A program made the position numbers and the translations under genes. A stretch of DNA of 64,000 nt from assembly GCA_015146655.1 (NCBI GenBank), contig VKHL01000012.1, positions 186,001-250,000 on the forward strand. The letters are read 5' to 3'. Each line of letters begins with the position of its first letter. Position 1 is the first letter of the stretch. The notes beneath the pieces are model-generated. The model was given only the letters and a program-made list of their open reading frames with translations, made no database searches and was not told where the DNA came from. Below are positions 10,195-24,000 of this stretch, piece after piece. The stretch comes from Ochromonas danica (lineage: Eukaryota > Sar > Chrysophyceae > Chromulinales > Chromulinaceae).

Positions 10195-13100
10195 ATGGAG
10201 ATTAGAGGAAGTACACGAGAATCTATTAAAGTAATCGTGCGCATTCGACCCCCATTTTATAACCCTGCATTGGACGAGCTGGTGGAAAATGGAGACGTTG
10301 TGGAAGAACCAACCAAGCCCTCGACGGTCGCTGTTGATGACCAAGTAGTCAAGCTGGTTCCTGTTCGAGTAGATCGTCTTCGCTGGGGCTTGTCGAGAAT
10401 GTTGGACACCTATGGTAATTCCAATGAGAAGATCGAGAAGGTTTTCAAGTTTGATCGTGTCTTCGGAGAAACCTCAACGCAACCTGAGATCTTCGCCTGC
10501 GTAGAACACCTAATACCAGCCGTGATTGAAGGCTTTACGAGTACTGTTATCTCATATGGACCCACTTTTGGAGGAAAGTCCCACACCATGGTGGGCACGG
10601 AGAATGAGCCGGGCGTCATTCCACGTGCGGTAGAGCTGATCTTTAAGCTTCTGGAGGAGAAGAAAGCCAATGAGGGAATTGATGTAATGCACAGCGAGGT
10701 GGAAGTGAGTTATGTTGAGCTGCACAATAATACCTTTCGCAACCTGTTAAAGATTGAACCCGTGCCAGTTACGCCATTAGCCGTCTCAACGAAGACACCC
10801 GTCTTCACTATCCCGGAGACGCCTGAGGTAGAAGAAACAAATATCAATCCTGTTCTTGGACGCGATCCGGATCGCATTGACATTCTCGAGTCACCCACAT
10901 TTGGTGTGTTTCTGTATGGAGGCGGTTTGCGCTTTCCAGTTCGATCCGCTGAAGATACATTCAACGTCCTTCGTCGCGGCGAAGGGCAAAGGTTGAGCCG
11001 TGCCACTACGTCACCTGATGGATCTACGAGGTAATTTTTATCTTTCAAAGATTTATTTTCGCAATAACTTCATATGTTTGTGTTGAGTAGAAGCCACGCC
11101 ATTATAACCATCTTCGTAGAAACGAGAATTCCTCGTATGCGTAATAGTTCATTTGAGCTCGATGACGATGATACAGTCGTTCCTTTTTCTCACCATCTCA
11201 TTCTTGGCAAGCTCCATTTGGTGGATCTTGCTGGCGGGGAGCGTGTTGATGTCTCTAAACCCAAAGGAGAAGATCTGCTGAAAGCTCAGTTTATCAACAA
11301 ATCCCTTCTAGCTCTAGGTGAAGTTATTCAATCCTTAGCTTCTAGGACATCTATTGCCAAAAGAACTCGCCTCAGCATGAGTGGCGCGGACAGTGGGATG
11401 AGCACTCCACAATCTCCGTCAACACCGCTTGTCTCTCCCTCTGCTCGATCTATGAACGAATTACATGTACCATATCTAAACAACAAGCTCACTCATTTCC
11501 TGAAGGATTCCCTTGGAGGAGTGGCTCGCACAGTGCTCATTGCTTGTGTGGGTCCTGAAGGAGAGAACTACAGTGTCAACTTGCACTGCATCCAATATGC
11601 TCTCAAAGCATCCAAGATCGTCAATTTGACGACAAACGTCTGTGTTAACATTCCTTCCTCTTTGGAATATGATCCCAGCTCTGAGATCTCTCTGATCAAG
11701 TAAGTTCTACCATTGTCTTGGATTGTTTTTCATTCATTGATTTTCTGTTCCTGTTGCCTAGTCAAATAAAGACAAAGATGTTCGAACCAGCGAAGTCTCC
11801 GACCAAGAAACCTCGTCGCTCTATGCCAGCTACTCCCACTCCCAAGAAGACGGTCTCCTCGTACTCCTTTGTTGTCCACTCTTTAGCTGCTGAAAATCTT
11901 CCCTACATCTGCATTCCATTCAACCCTTGGATCCAAGCGGAAGTTGGTAGCACTATTCATCGCACGACCCGACAGCATTACGTTGCGAACTTTGTTCGCT
12001 TTTCCGAGGAAATGAACTTTGAAGTGCATGGGTCAGATTTAGAGAATGGGATTGAAATGGATGTGCGAATATTTGCGAAGCGACCCTTTCGGCGTCGCCA
12101 AGAGCTGGGCAGAGCTCGTGTACAGATTAAACTTTCATTTCCTAATCTCGAGGAGCGAACAAGCATTGAATGTCCTTTCTATCAACTTTCTCCTTCAGAT
12201 GAAGTTTTCCATGCTGGCAAGCTTTTGGTCGATGCCACCTTGCGCCAAAGTTTGCAATCAAAGGCCTCCTTCTTCGATTTCAAAGTGATTCATAGTCCAA
12301 AGAAAGCATATATTTTGCCCCCAAAACCTAGTCAGTTGAAGGACGAGCCTGTTGATTTGAAAAAGCGTGTCATTTTGAGCTTGAAGAAAGTGACCACGCC
12401 TGATATTACCGTGGCGACTGAAGCGGACGATGCGAAACAAACACCCTACTCCTTCTCCTTGGAGGCCAAGTTTGGTGCAGATACTATCAAATCAGCTTTT
12501 ATCAGTGGCAAGCTGCGTAATCGTACAAATAATCGCAATAAGGATATAGTTGGTAACCTATGCTTCGAAAATCCTGACGTGGATTTTGAAATGAGTCGAG
12601 AGGCAATGCAGTTTGAAGAGCTTCATCTTTTGATCTATGCCAAACAGGCTGATCAAGGCAGTGCCAGAGCTATTGGCAGGGCAATCTTTCCTCTCAGTAT
12701 TATTGGTAACAAACCCGACGATGAAAGCACTGTAGAAATGTGCTCTCCCATCAAAGATGTCTCTGGAAGCGTGACAGGCAAGATGTTTATCTATGTTCAG
12801 TTGGCACCGAGCGGCCGCAATCGCCGACTTGCTGCCGTAGAGGCGCTTAAGATTAGCGAGCACACTTGCCTTCCAGATGACTTGGAATATGGATGGGTCA
12901 AGATCAATAATGTGGAGGGGGTATCATTAAACTCTCTCAAACTGTTGGGAAGAAGCGTTCGCTATGCTCACCTTAATGGAACGCCCATGTTCAGTGCTCT
13001 CACCGCTCAAGATCTGTTGCTGGTTATGGAGTATGGGCAGAAATGGACTTCGCATTCTCCTGTCCTCACTGATTTAGAAGATGCTTGCACCTGGGATGAG

Positions 13101-16100
13101 CTGGATTTTCGATTCTTGGTTAGCCGCGAAGACTTTCTTCACGATTCTGTGCGCATCTCTGTCTTTAACCGAAAGTTGAAAGGCAAGGAAGGCCTTCTGG
13201 GTTCTGCTGTCTTGGCTTTACAACAATTTGTGATGGACCCATCGCTCAGTATCGCTCATATCCCTGTCAAGTTGCGTAGTGCAAAGAACAAGGTGAATGG
13301 AACTCTATACATCAATGGTATTGTCGTCAAAGATGGTGGAGGAGAATGGATTCCGGGTACTGTTGAGACTGTGCATAATGATGGAAGTTATGATATTCGC
13401 TATGACGATGGCGAATTAGAAAAATGCATCGGTAAAGACTTTTTGCGTGCTATTCCACCTGGCGAAGCTGCAGCTATCAAGGCGGTTGATGCTGTCAAAA
13501 CTCCGAAGAAAGTGCATCGTTATAGCGTGGGAGCGAAAGTGGAAGTGAGATTGGGCCATCAAGATATTTGGCTTCCCGCTACTGTCGATGCAGTTCGCAG
13601 CGATGGAAGCTATGATGTTAGCTCTACCTTTGACCTTCCTAGTAAAAATGTCGACGAGGCAGACATTCGTCTTGCTGGCAGCAAACCTCGATCCAGCAAT
13701 TCTCTGATGCGACAGGGCAGCTCCAAGGGCGTTCGCTTCCTCTATGGTCCTGGTGACAAAGTCGAAGGCAATTTCAATGCCAAAGGAAAGTGGTACAAGG
13801 CCAAAGTTTGGAAATCATATGTCCAGAATGACCGACCTGTGTATGACTTGGATTATGCGTCAGGTGTGAGGGAGGTAGCTGTGGGAGATGATCGGATTCG
13901 CCTTTATGATGAAGTTGTTGTTGCTTCTTCTTCATTTATGGTCACTCCACAAAAGTCTATTTTTGACATTGAACCAGAGGAGGAACCATTGACTATATTA
14001 GAAGAAGATGAGGAGGAGGAAGACGTGCAGGTTCTTACGAACGTCGATGACTTGAATTTTGACAACCTGGATTTCAGTGTGGTTCCTTCTCAGCACTCGC
14101 CCAAAGCCCATTATCAGAAGAGCACTCGAAGCAGTCGAGCAATGTCTCATCGCTCGTTGAGTTTATCTTCCAATTCTCTTCACAGTCTTCAGGACAGTCC
14201 AAATAACTCCTCACCAAGCCTAAGTCGTCATCGCCTCTCGGGGGGCTCCATGCACAGTTTCAGCAGCAAGCGCTCTTTGCGTCGCTTGTCGTCTGACCGA
14301 TCTCTTTTTAGCGTTAGTACAACTCCCGGGAAGACTACTACCATGCGTCTACAAGAGAAGGCAAGCCTTTTGGTTGGAGATTCTGTCGAGGTTAGTCTCC
14401 GACCTAATGGTTATCATTATGTCCCCGCCCAAGTCTTGGAAGCCGAGCCTCTTGCCAACACGTACAAGCTCCGTCTTCTAGATACGGAAGAAGTTGTTGA
14501 AAATATTCCTCGCGAGCAAATCCGACTCTCATTGGAGGATCTGGAAGATATGGATAGACAGTATCCCTTCGCTGTGGGTGATAAAATTCAAGCAGATTTT
14601 AGAGGAACTGGTGAGTGGGTTAGTGGTGTTATTAAAAAGGATCGTGGTTATGGTATCTATGACATCGACTACGTTGATGGTAGATTGGAAACCAAAGTCA
14701 ATGCTGATAGCATACGTGCCATTCAAATATGTGGAGAGGTTGAGTTGAAATATAGAGAAGGAGATAAAGTGGAGGTGCGCAGCGAGGATCTTGGCTACTG
14801 GTATACCGCTGTGATTCACAAGGCACGCAATGATCGTACCTATGACATTGTGTATAGTGACGGCCAGAAAGATATCTACGTGCCAGAACGCTTTATTCGT
14901 CCGGGTCGCAATGACAGTGGAAATATTCCGTCGATCAAGCCGGCATTCATTGCTGGTGATCGCGTTTACGTTAAGTCTAGTTCCAAAGCGTTTGGTGTGG
15001 AGATCAGACTTTTCTCTGAGTCCATTCGCAAATCCGACGAAGAAATGAAAGCTTTGTTTGTCCTATTGAGAAGTGTGGAAGAGGAAGATGCCCATTTGGA
15101 AGTGAAGCGAAGCGTCGCCTTCAAGGAAACCGCAGTGCTCCTGGAGCTTCTCGACCACATCATGGATTATGAGAAGTTGAATCCCGATGTGACTAAAGAT
15201 GATCAAGAGTTATTAACTTCTCGCAAACAGTTGGCGACCATGTGCGAGAAACTCAAAGCTGATCGCGACGTGATTGCTGGGGATTTGCCTTTAATTGCAA
15301 ACCTTGTAAAAGAGGTTCGAGCGGAAGAAGTAAAGATTAGTTCCTTGGTTCGTCAGCGGTTGAGCAAGCATTTTAATTTCTTGAATCACCGCACTGGAAT
15401 GGAAGATGAGGAGATGCATGCACTTACTGTGGCTATCGGCACTCTCAAAATTGAGCTGGAAGCCATCGAGAATGCGAAAGACAAAGCCAAGAAGTGCGTG
15501 TCAGCTCAGGGTACCTGCAGACATGTTTGCTATGAGCATACTCAAGCAGTGCTAAAGGTTCAGAAGATTGGCCAGGACCTGTTCAATCGCTTTGCCACTG
15601 CTGTGGCATCTCATCCTGGTCCAACTGCTCGAAAGCCACAAACAAAGTCTCACAAATTGCACAGGACCCGAAATGCAAACACTCTCTTAGGGAGATTTGA
15701 TTCAAATCGCAGCTTGCTGGATGATGCGATTCCATTGGTTGACTTCAGTGATATTTATTTCGGAGAGGCAGAAGAACAAGTATACAATCACAATGCCCAG
15801 CGAACATCTACTGACACAACTGATTACTTCTGCGATCTTCCTCGTATTGATACAATGCTGATCAACATATCTTCGGATGAAGAAGATAATGATGAGGAAG
15901 AAGAAGAGTCTCAACATGATGCTCCACAAGTCGACCCACGTCGTACTACAGGAATGGGCGCTGTATTGCTTGCATTCAAAGACTTGCGAAGCGGAAGTAC
16001 CGATCTTGGCTCGGACAATGGTATTTCTCCAAGACGTGGCGGTGCTAACAAGAAAGCCTGGTTTGCAAATGTGCCGAATTTGCCGACAGACACCGCTACG

Positions 16101-19100
16101 CGCGATAATTTGACACCACGACGTGTCAGCAATTCACATAAAAGCAAACCTTTGACACCATTGCACGAAGATGCCGGCAGCTTCAACCGTGACGACGCAT
16201 CTCCTGCACAAAGTAATATGATATCTACACCATTCCCAGCAGAACGAGAAGGCAGTTTGACGTTGAAATACTCATATAACCCCAGCAATGGAAAAGAGCT
16301 GATCCAAACTATGCCCCATCTGCCCGCCCCTTCGGTTCCTGTTGAGGACAAAGCTGAACATCGATGGAAAGAAGCAAAGAAGTTAGTAGATGAAAAGAGA
16401 ATTCGTGCTCTTGTTGCTGAACAAGCTTTCCAGAAAGCTAAAGAACATCTTGACTTGATCGAGAAGCAATACCACATCATTGAAACAGATTGTAAGAACA
16501 TTTTTCAAATCGATGAAGTGAAGCTAGTGAATGACAGCAAATTGGGTGAAGAGAACCGCTTCATAGACAAGCAACTTGAGCACTTCTTGGACCTTGTCAA
16601 GCGACCTCGAGAAGAGAATCGTGTGTCTTACAATGCGGCTCAAGGTTATTTGAGCTCAGCGAATCAATTCTATATATCAGGAGTGGACTTTAGTAAACCC
16701 TTGGAAGAACGCCTGCACATGTTTGAAAATTGTAAACAAGCCTATGCGCACCACTGGGGCTGTCTGGAAGAGGCCAAAGGGCCTTTGGAACAGGAGAATG
16801 CTCTCTTGAATGATATACTCCATTTGTTCAAGCAAAAGCGAGATGCTCTTCGCCATATTCACAGGTTATCAAAGATCTTTGCACTGTATAAAGAAGAGAG
16901 AAAGGAGTTGTTGGAGAAAGAGAGAGATGTAATTTCCATCTATCAAGACATTCTTGCCTCTAAGAAAGAGTTAGCAACCTGGAAAGAGAAGGTTGATGAT
17001 GAAGCAGCAACGTGGGAATGGTACAACAGAAAGCTGTCCGTGGCTTCTAAGCGTCCTGCTCGTAGATCTACATTGATGAACATCTCTTCCAGTAATCTTT
17101 CCCCACACCCGACTGAGCAGAGTTCCGATTCATTTGATCGTCCTGTGCGTCGTGCTTCTTCTGCTGGTATTTTGAATCGTGGTGGCGGTTCAAGTACTTC
17201 ACCTGCTGCTTTTTCTCCCAATCGACACAGTATGCAAGTGGTTTCTCCTTCTACTGTCTCAGACCATCTCTCTCTTCCATCCCCGTTGGATGGAGACACA
17301 ATGCCAGTCATCGTCAATCCCCTTGCCAAACGACCCTCAGCGCAACCCACCCCATTGGTGGATGACGACTCAAACTCAAGTTTGGGCGGAAGGAAACCAA
17401 GCTTCAACAATCTGACTATCAATACTTCTCTTGAGCGTCCATCTTCTCGTATCCAAGCAGAAAGGAAGTCTATCCTCGCATTACAAGAGAAGCTTGCCTT
17501 AGGCAGCGCTTACTACGAGATCACTCGTATGCGCTCGTTGGAAGAGGGTAAAATCGCTGACAATCTTGATGATTATGACAAAGCGGTGACGAATCTGATT
17601 GAGGATGATTACAAAGTCGTCAAGTTCGAGAAGCGTCTGTACGGTTCAGCTTTTTATTACAGCACTCTGAGTATTTCTGGACCATCCTCTGCTGGACAAA
17701 GCCAGTACAACATGAACCCAATGTCGCAGTTTAGCTCCAGCACTTACAACCTCCTGAGCAATTTAAATAAAGTCCTTTCTGGAAGCACCAGCAACCATGA
17801 TATCTATCGTGCAAAGACCAACAACGCTTCTCCAGACAATAATGAAAGTTATCACAATGACAACATCAAACTCCTCTTTTTAAATCAAGACAAGTTGAAT
17901 TTCATGGTGATACAAGATACGGAAAACCTCTTGTATCTCAAAGATCAGATTGAACGATGCGTAGAAATCCGCAGCAAACTTCTTCAAACTTTGGAGATTA
18001 CAAAAGAGAGCATCCACTCAGCCATCGAGTGCTATCAAAGTGAATACCAAATCTTGGTTGCATCGATTGCTAATCTTGTCACCGATCACGATAGCTTAGA
18101 AATGGTCAAGAAAATCGTGAATGCTCATCGTCTTCATCATGATAATCAAGCCAAAGTGCGAACCTTATTACGCGATTTGTTGATGAACAATCAAGAAATT
18201 GTTGAGTTGGAGCAATCCAATCGTGTGAAAGAAGAAGCGATTGCTGCTAGCCGTAAAGTTTGTGAGGAAATGATCGAGTCAATCACTCAAATGGGGAATG
18301 GACAAGCACGCATTTCTCAAAATACAGCCATTCAAAACATCAATGGAATCCTTTTGCAATGCGAAGAACTGAAGGTGTTAATCGGAAACTATCAGAAGCA
18401 TGCCAGCCAGTGTGACGACTCCTTGTCAGGCTTGGACGAGAAATTGCGCAACTTGGCTATCAGCCGCCTCCAAAAAGACTTCTGCACCAATTGGGAGGAT
18501 GAATATGAGAGTTCCAATGGTGTGAACATGAGTAATAGTTGCCATAATATGAGCAGCGTCTTGGTGTCGAATACAGCGGCCAATGCAGGTCTTCCTAACA
18601 ACGGCGCCAGCTCCAATAATCTCAATGCCCAAGTTTCAGGAGGTGCTGGTTTAGTTCATAACGCCAGCAATCCCAACCTGTTGTCTGGCGGCAATGCAGC
18701 TCAAATGAATGCCCTCAATTCGAATAGTTACGATAAATATTGTGAAGTGAACAAGCTTTACGAGGAGGAAATCGACTTGCTGTCAAAGGGTATTCTATTC
18801 ACAAAGCAGCGCTTGGATTTCCTCTCTCTGATCAATCGCAGTCTTTCCGACGAACAGCTCTTGCTTCATCAGATTCATGTTCAAAAGGAATACTTACTCT
18901 TTCATATCGCTTATAATCATGGCAAGGAAGTGGAAGACCAATGCTTGGCATTGATTGACAGTTTGCAGACTTCTGTTCATGATCTCAACCAAAATTATAC
19001 AAACAATGAAAGCGAATGGAATAGTTTGAACCAACGTGTGGAGAAGTTGAAAGTGTTAATGAAAACAAGGTATAAGTATCTTCTCAACAAGCAAACTATC

Positions 19101-20561
19101 AATGATTACAATGAGTGGCAAAACTTGGTCGATACGGACTTCGATGAAGTACAAAAGGGTTTACAGGCTTTGAAGCACGCGTTGGAAGAGGAGAAACCTT
19201 TTGATGTCACATCTGAACAAAGCAGCTACAACCGAACCAAGGAACGCCATCATAACGACGTTCTTGCCGCCTTGCGTGCTTATGAGGAGTTTGAAAGCGA
19301 TGCGGTCCCATCTGGATTATCTCAGCAACAACTCATCGCGACGACAAGCCAAGGCACTGCTCCTGCAGCTGGTTCTGGTGCACCCAATACTTTGCAGCGA
19401 TCGGCTGGCTCCTTCTCACTAAAGAATGCCTCGACCAGGGTTGATAGCTATGAGAAAGACTATCTCTACACAGTCGCATCTCTTGTCCATGGCACGAAAG
19501 AAGCTGAGCAACAACTGAAGGAGTTGCAAGAGATCTTAGACGGTTTGAAGCTCAAAGAAACGGCCCTTAATCCCTTGTTGGATACTCATCGAGCAATTCA
19601 GGGACTCTTTAATCATCTTTATCATCTTATTGACGAATGGAATCATTTCATCGACGGCGAGAGGACGAAGAAGCAATATCATACTCTGTTAGGTCGATCT
19701 GTCGTGGGCAACTTCCCCTCAACCAATAAAGCTCGACAAGAGAAAGAGGAAGAAGCGCGTCATCGTCACGAAGAAGTCTGGGCTCGTCTTGGAGGATATG
19801 AGGGAATTCAATCTCTCCTGGACTCGCGCTCAGTTGTGGTTGGAGGCGATGTTGAGGAATTCCATCTCAACGCTCCAGTCGCCATGGGCTATCAAGTCGT
19901 AGCCATTTCATCCGAAGGACTTTTGGACAGCAGAGACGTCCTCACAATCGAAAGCAACACCAATTTGAAGGAATACATTCACCTAGCACGAGATGTCTCC
20001 TCGAACAGCCCTCACTGCATCATGAAGTATCGCGGCAATTTGAAGACTCTCCCTCGACCTGGTTCTCTTCGCACTATGACTCGTACCAAAACTGTCAAAG
20101 ATCTCAATGCCATGTCAGGCGCTAGCAGCAACAAGCTTGTTCCCGCTTTAGTTGCGAATATCGAGCGTAAAACCACATCAAAGAACTTCCTTGCCAATTT
20201 GCTTGGAGAGCAAACTTTGTGGAAAGCGCTGAACGTTAAGGAACCTCCAGCGAGTAAGATCGACCCTGCGCTCTTATTGTCCACCACCTTTGCCAGTGAC
20301 ATCAAGTACTTTGAAGAATACCTTAGCCAGAGTAATGCTCGTCTGCGCGAGTTGGAAGTCCGTTCAGAGGAACTCAATCGAATCCTTCAAGCACACCAAA
20401 AGCTCCGGCGCCAACTATCGCCTGACCAAGAGCGCAAAGACAAAGAAGAGCTGCAAGCTTTGCGTGAAAAGGTTCTTTTATCGGAGGATGAGATCAGCGA
20501 CATGCTTGCTGTTTTCGATCGTCTTTCCGCAGGCCTTCATGAAGATCAAGCCAAAGAGTGA
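10195..20561 (+). CDS. Giant kinesin with C2-like and Tudor-like arrays
   Basis: Exons 10195-11030, 11091-11699 and 11762-20561 join across introns of 60 and 62 nt in consistent phase, giving 3414 residues. The motor domain fills about 1-480: P-loop GPTFGGKSHTM (canonical GQTGSGKTxTM, still fitting GxxxxGKS), switch I STRSHA spanning intron 1, switch II DLAGGER (usually DLAGSER), QFINKSLLALGEVI, and the microtubule-contact segment VPYLNNKLTHFLKDSLGG. Three C2-like modules follow (about 515-645, 685-830, 857-1004), then six Tudor-like modules (about 1005-1530) with the pattern GDKVEV...W..A.V...YDI.Y.DG. The remainder is long coiled coil with Ser-rich linkers. The start MEIRGS puts the motor at the N-terminus. 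Subfamily, cargo and partners cannot be told from sequence. The altered nucleotide-binding motifs suggest unusual ATPase kinetics. Confidence 0.88.
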
Positions 20562-21037
20562 ACCATCTGTTTTTAGAATTAGTAAAGTTCTTTGATATGT
20601 ATGGTGCATTCCGCCAGCTGTTCTATGTCTGTTTTGTACGTTGCCCACCTTTGGGTCTCAATTACTATTGTTATTGATGTGGTGATAGCTTCATGCTTGT
20701 ATGCTAGCTTGGTGACTTCTGCTCATGTTGTTTGGTAGAGTAAGAATTGAAGATGAGTGAATAAATGTAACTTAATCAAATGTGCAATGCTATCACTCCA
20801 GCTTTTCAACAAGCTACTGTATACCACTAGATCGTGTATTCAAGTGGGTGTTATATATTACTAGACGGGTCTACACCGGTTGCTATACAGTATCCAATAT
20901 ATATTACATGCCTTGTCCAAAGTATAGTTTTACTGTGGACAAGGTGGGGACATCTTCTTAAGTTAACACTGTTTGTTGTTCCCAAACCAAATCATAAATT
21001 AAGCCAAAAGAAGATATTGGACACGAAATCTCTTCTC
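20562..21037. other. Gap between kinesin and beta-helix membrane protein
   Basis: AT-rich 476-nt gap in tandem orientation: kinesin 3' UTR, then promoter of the next gene with the TCTTAAGTTAA motif at 20956-20966. No RNA gene seen. Confidence 0.6.
20956..20966 (+). promoter_or_regulatory. Recurrent promoter-proximal motif TCTTAAGTTAA
   Basis: Exact copy in sense orientation, about 70 nt upstream of the ATG at 21038. The extended context is CTTCTTAAGTTAAC. Other copies lie at 6738 (-), 48667 (+), 53462 (+, one mismatch) and 63561 (-). Confidence 0.45.
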
Positions 21038-24000
21038 ATGCTTGGTTTCTTTCATTCACTTATCACTTATTTCTTTCTCTTCATATTATCTTTATCTCCC
21101 TTTTCTCTAGCAGGTCAGAGCAATAACAACTGTGATAATCTTCATCCTACGAATGGAGGGCTGCAGGTCACTGTTTACACCTTCACTGACCTGCAGTGCG
21201 CATTCACTGCGAGCATCCCTACCATCTATGTAGCCTCGTCTATTGTCTTTATCAACGAGATCTCTCTCACTTCCACGAACACGTCCTTCCATGTTGTGGG
21301 TGTGTCAGACAATATCACCTTGTCAGTGGGCAGCACCAATCGATTGTTTTCCTTGTCCTACACTGAGATTGCTTTTACCTCACTTATCTTCGACGGAGAG
21401 CGCTCTAGTGCACAGCTGACGGGTGGACTCTTCTATGCTAGCAACGCCAACCTCAGCTTATATGACGCTGTGCTGCAGAATGCGTTCGGCAAAATGGGCG
21501 CTGCAGTCTATGCGCAGAATTGTTTGATCAACATTACTAGCACCACCGTGTCTAATAATGTTGCTAGTGATAGTGCTATTTTAGCTGCTGTAAGTAGTCA
21601 GTTGACTGTGAGACAGAGTCGCTGGGTTGACAATGTTGCCAATACAGGGGCAGGTGGGATACTCTTGGAAGCATCCACAGCGTCTATTGACCACACGCTA
21701 TTCAAGAACAATACTGTTTCGATAAGTGGAGGAGGACTCTCGATTAATCGGAATTCCCAGGCTAGTTTGTCGGATTGCTCCTTCACTTCAAACAGTGCAT
21801 TGCTAGGTGGGGGAATCTACGTGAGCGAATCTAGCAAGCTCTCTCTGTCCAGTACTCTTTTTCAATCGAACCAAGCAATTGACAATGGTGGGGCTATCTA
21901 TGGGATTGGCGGGGCAATACTCACCGCAACAGATGTGGAGGTGAATAACTGCACAGCTGCCATGGGAGGCGGGGTCTATCTGAGCTACCTCTCCACACTA
22001 ACCGCTACCAACCTCACTGCCAAGCAAAACACGGCGCTGTACTCAGGTAAGATTTGAAGAGTGAAATGCGTTGGCACACAATTTTTGCGGTTAAATCGTT
22101 AACGTCCACGTATGGTACTATAGGCGCTATCTTCAGTCTGTATAATCAAGCTACTTTGAACATATATAACTCATCGTTTACGTCGAATCAAGCTGATCAA
22201 GGTGGTGTCATGAGTGTTGAGTATTATTCCACGGTTTCGTTTGTCTCCTCCACATTCACGGGCAATAGCGCGTGGACCTACGGAGGAACTGGATATGTGG
22301 TGGCCCAGTCGACGATCAACTGTTACGATTGCCAATTCTATGATAACGTTGCAATTCAAAGTGGAGGAGCCATCTATCTCCAAGGCTCAACTGGTAACTT
22401 TGACAAAACCTTTTGGCAGAAGAATGTCGCTAACTCGGGAGGCGGAGTACAGCTTGTGTCAGCATCTCTTCTACTGTCTTCATCCACTTTTCAAGAGAAT
22501 GGAGAATTCTCCATAACACAATTAGGTGGTGGGATTTATGCCACCTCGTCTCAAATACAGACTTCCTCTACGCTTATGACAGGCAATGCAGCGAAAAGTG
22601 GAGGCAATGTTGTGTTATTGAGTGCGTCCACTTTGAATAGTCATGGCGATGAGATGTCCTCTTGTATTGGAAGTGTAGGAGGATGTATTTATGCGTTAGG
22701 CAATAGTACACTGTCTTTTGATTCCTTGACATTCCATGACAATTATTACAACCCCGTCACATCGAATAGTTCCGCACAGGTTTACATCGATGGTGGCAGA
22801 TTGACACTATCCAATAGCATTATCGAACAAAACAGTGTCACAGAGACAGCTATCTTTGCGCTCTATTCGACTACTACAATGATTGAGAATTGTCGCATTC
22901 GTAATAACATCGCCTACACTTCCGCAGCGAAAGGAGGTGTATTCTATTTAGCAAGCAGCAGCACTACTTCTGGTACAGCACAGGCAACGGTTCGAAACAA
23001 CTCCTTTTACGCAAACGTAGCTAACAATGCTGATGGTGGCTGTCTCTACGGCAATGCTTATCCTGGTGTGATTTCAATCATAAACAACTCCTTTGTAGGC
23101 AATAATGCATCTTTTGGAGGTGCGATTGCATCAGTATCGGTGGTTGTTAATATCGAAAGCTCTTCGTTTATCAACAATCATGCAGTCTATGGAGGAGGAG
23201 CAATCTTTTGGACTGTTGTCAATAGCGTGGAAGTGGTTTCTGTTGATCTGGCGACTTGCAAAAACGAAAGTAACACTGCGGGATATGGGTCCTTCTATGC
23301 GACCACCTTAATTCGACTGTCTGCGTCATTTCCAACGAGCTATCAAGTTTCGGGGAATAGCCTTTCTTCGCCTATTTTCATCTACCTCATCGATTATTAC
23401 GGGCAGATAGTCACCACACCAGCCTTAGGCCAATCTGTACGTCCCAATATCTACGCATCTATATACAATAACTCAGGGTTGATTGAAGGCAGTACTATTG
23501 TTACGGCGACGAATGGCGTTGCATCGTTCAGAGAGATTATCATCACGGGCATACCAGGTCATACCACCTATCTGCAGTTCAATGCACCGCTGTCCAGCAT
23601 CAGCGCTGTGGTAGTGGGTATCCATTTTCGTAGTTGTGTAGGTGGTGAGATCACACAGTACTCGATGTCTAGCAGCCAATGGTCCAGCTGCTATGAGTGT
23701 ACCCTTGGTACGTACTCGTTCAACCCCAGCGACACTGAGTGCCATGTTTGTCCTGACCATGCAAGCTGTCCGGGTGGAGCAATCATTGATGTCGATTCCG
23801 ACTACTGGCGATACGACGAAAACAGTGACACTATCTATCAATGTCGAGCCACTGGCGTATGTGATGGTGGAACCAATACCTCAACCCAATGCTCTACAGG
23901 ACAATCAGGTCCTTATTGCTCTGTATGTGAAGATGGATACACACAAGACCAAAACGGTGTTTGTTATTCATGCAATAGTGGTACAGATTCAGCAGCCGAG

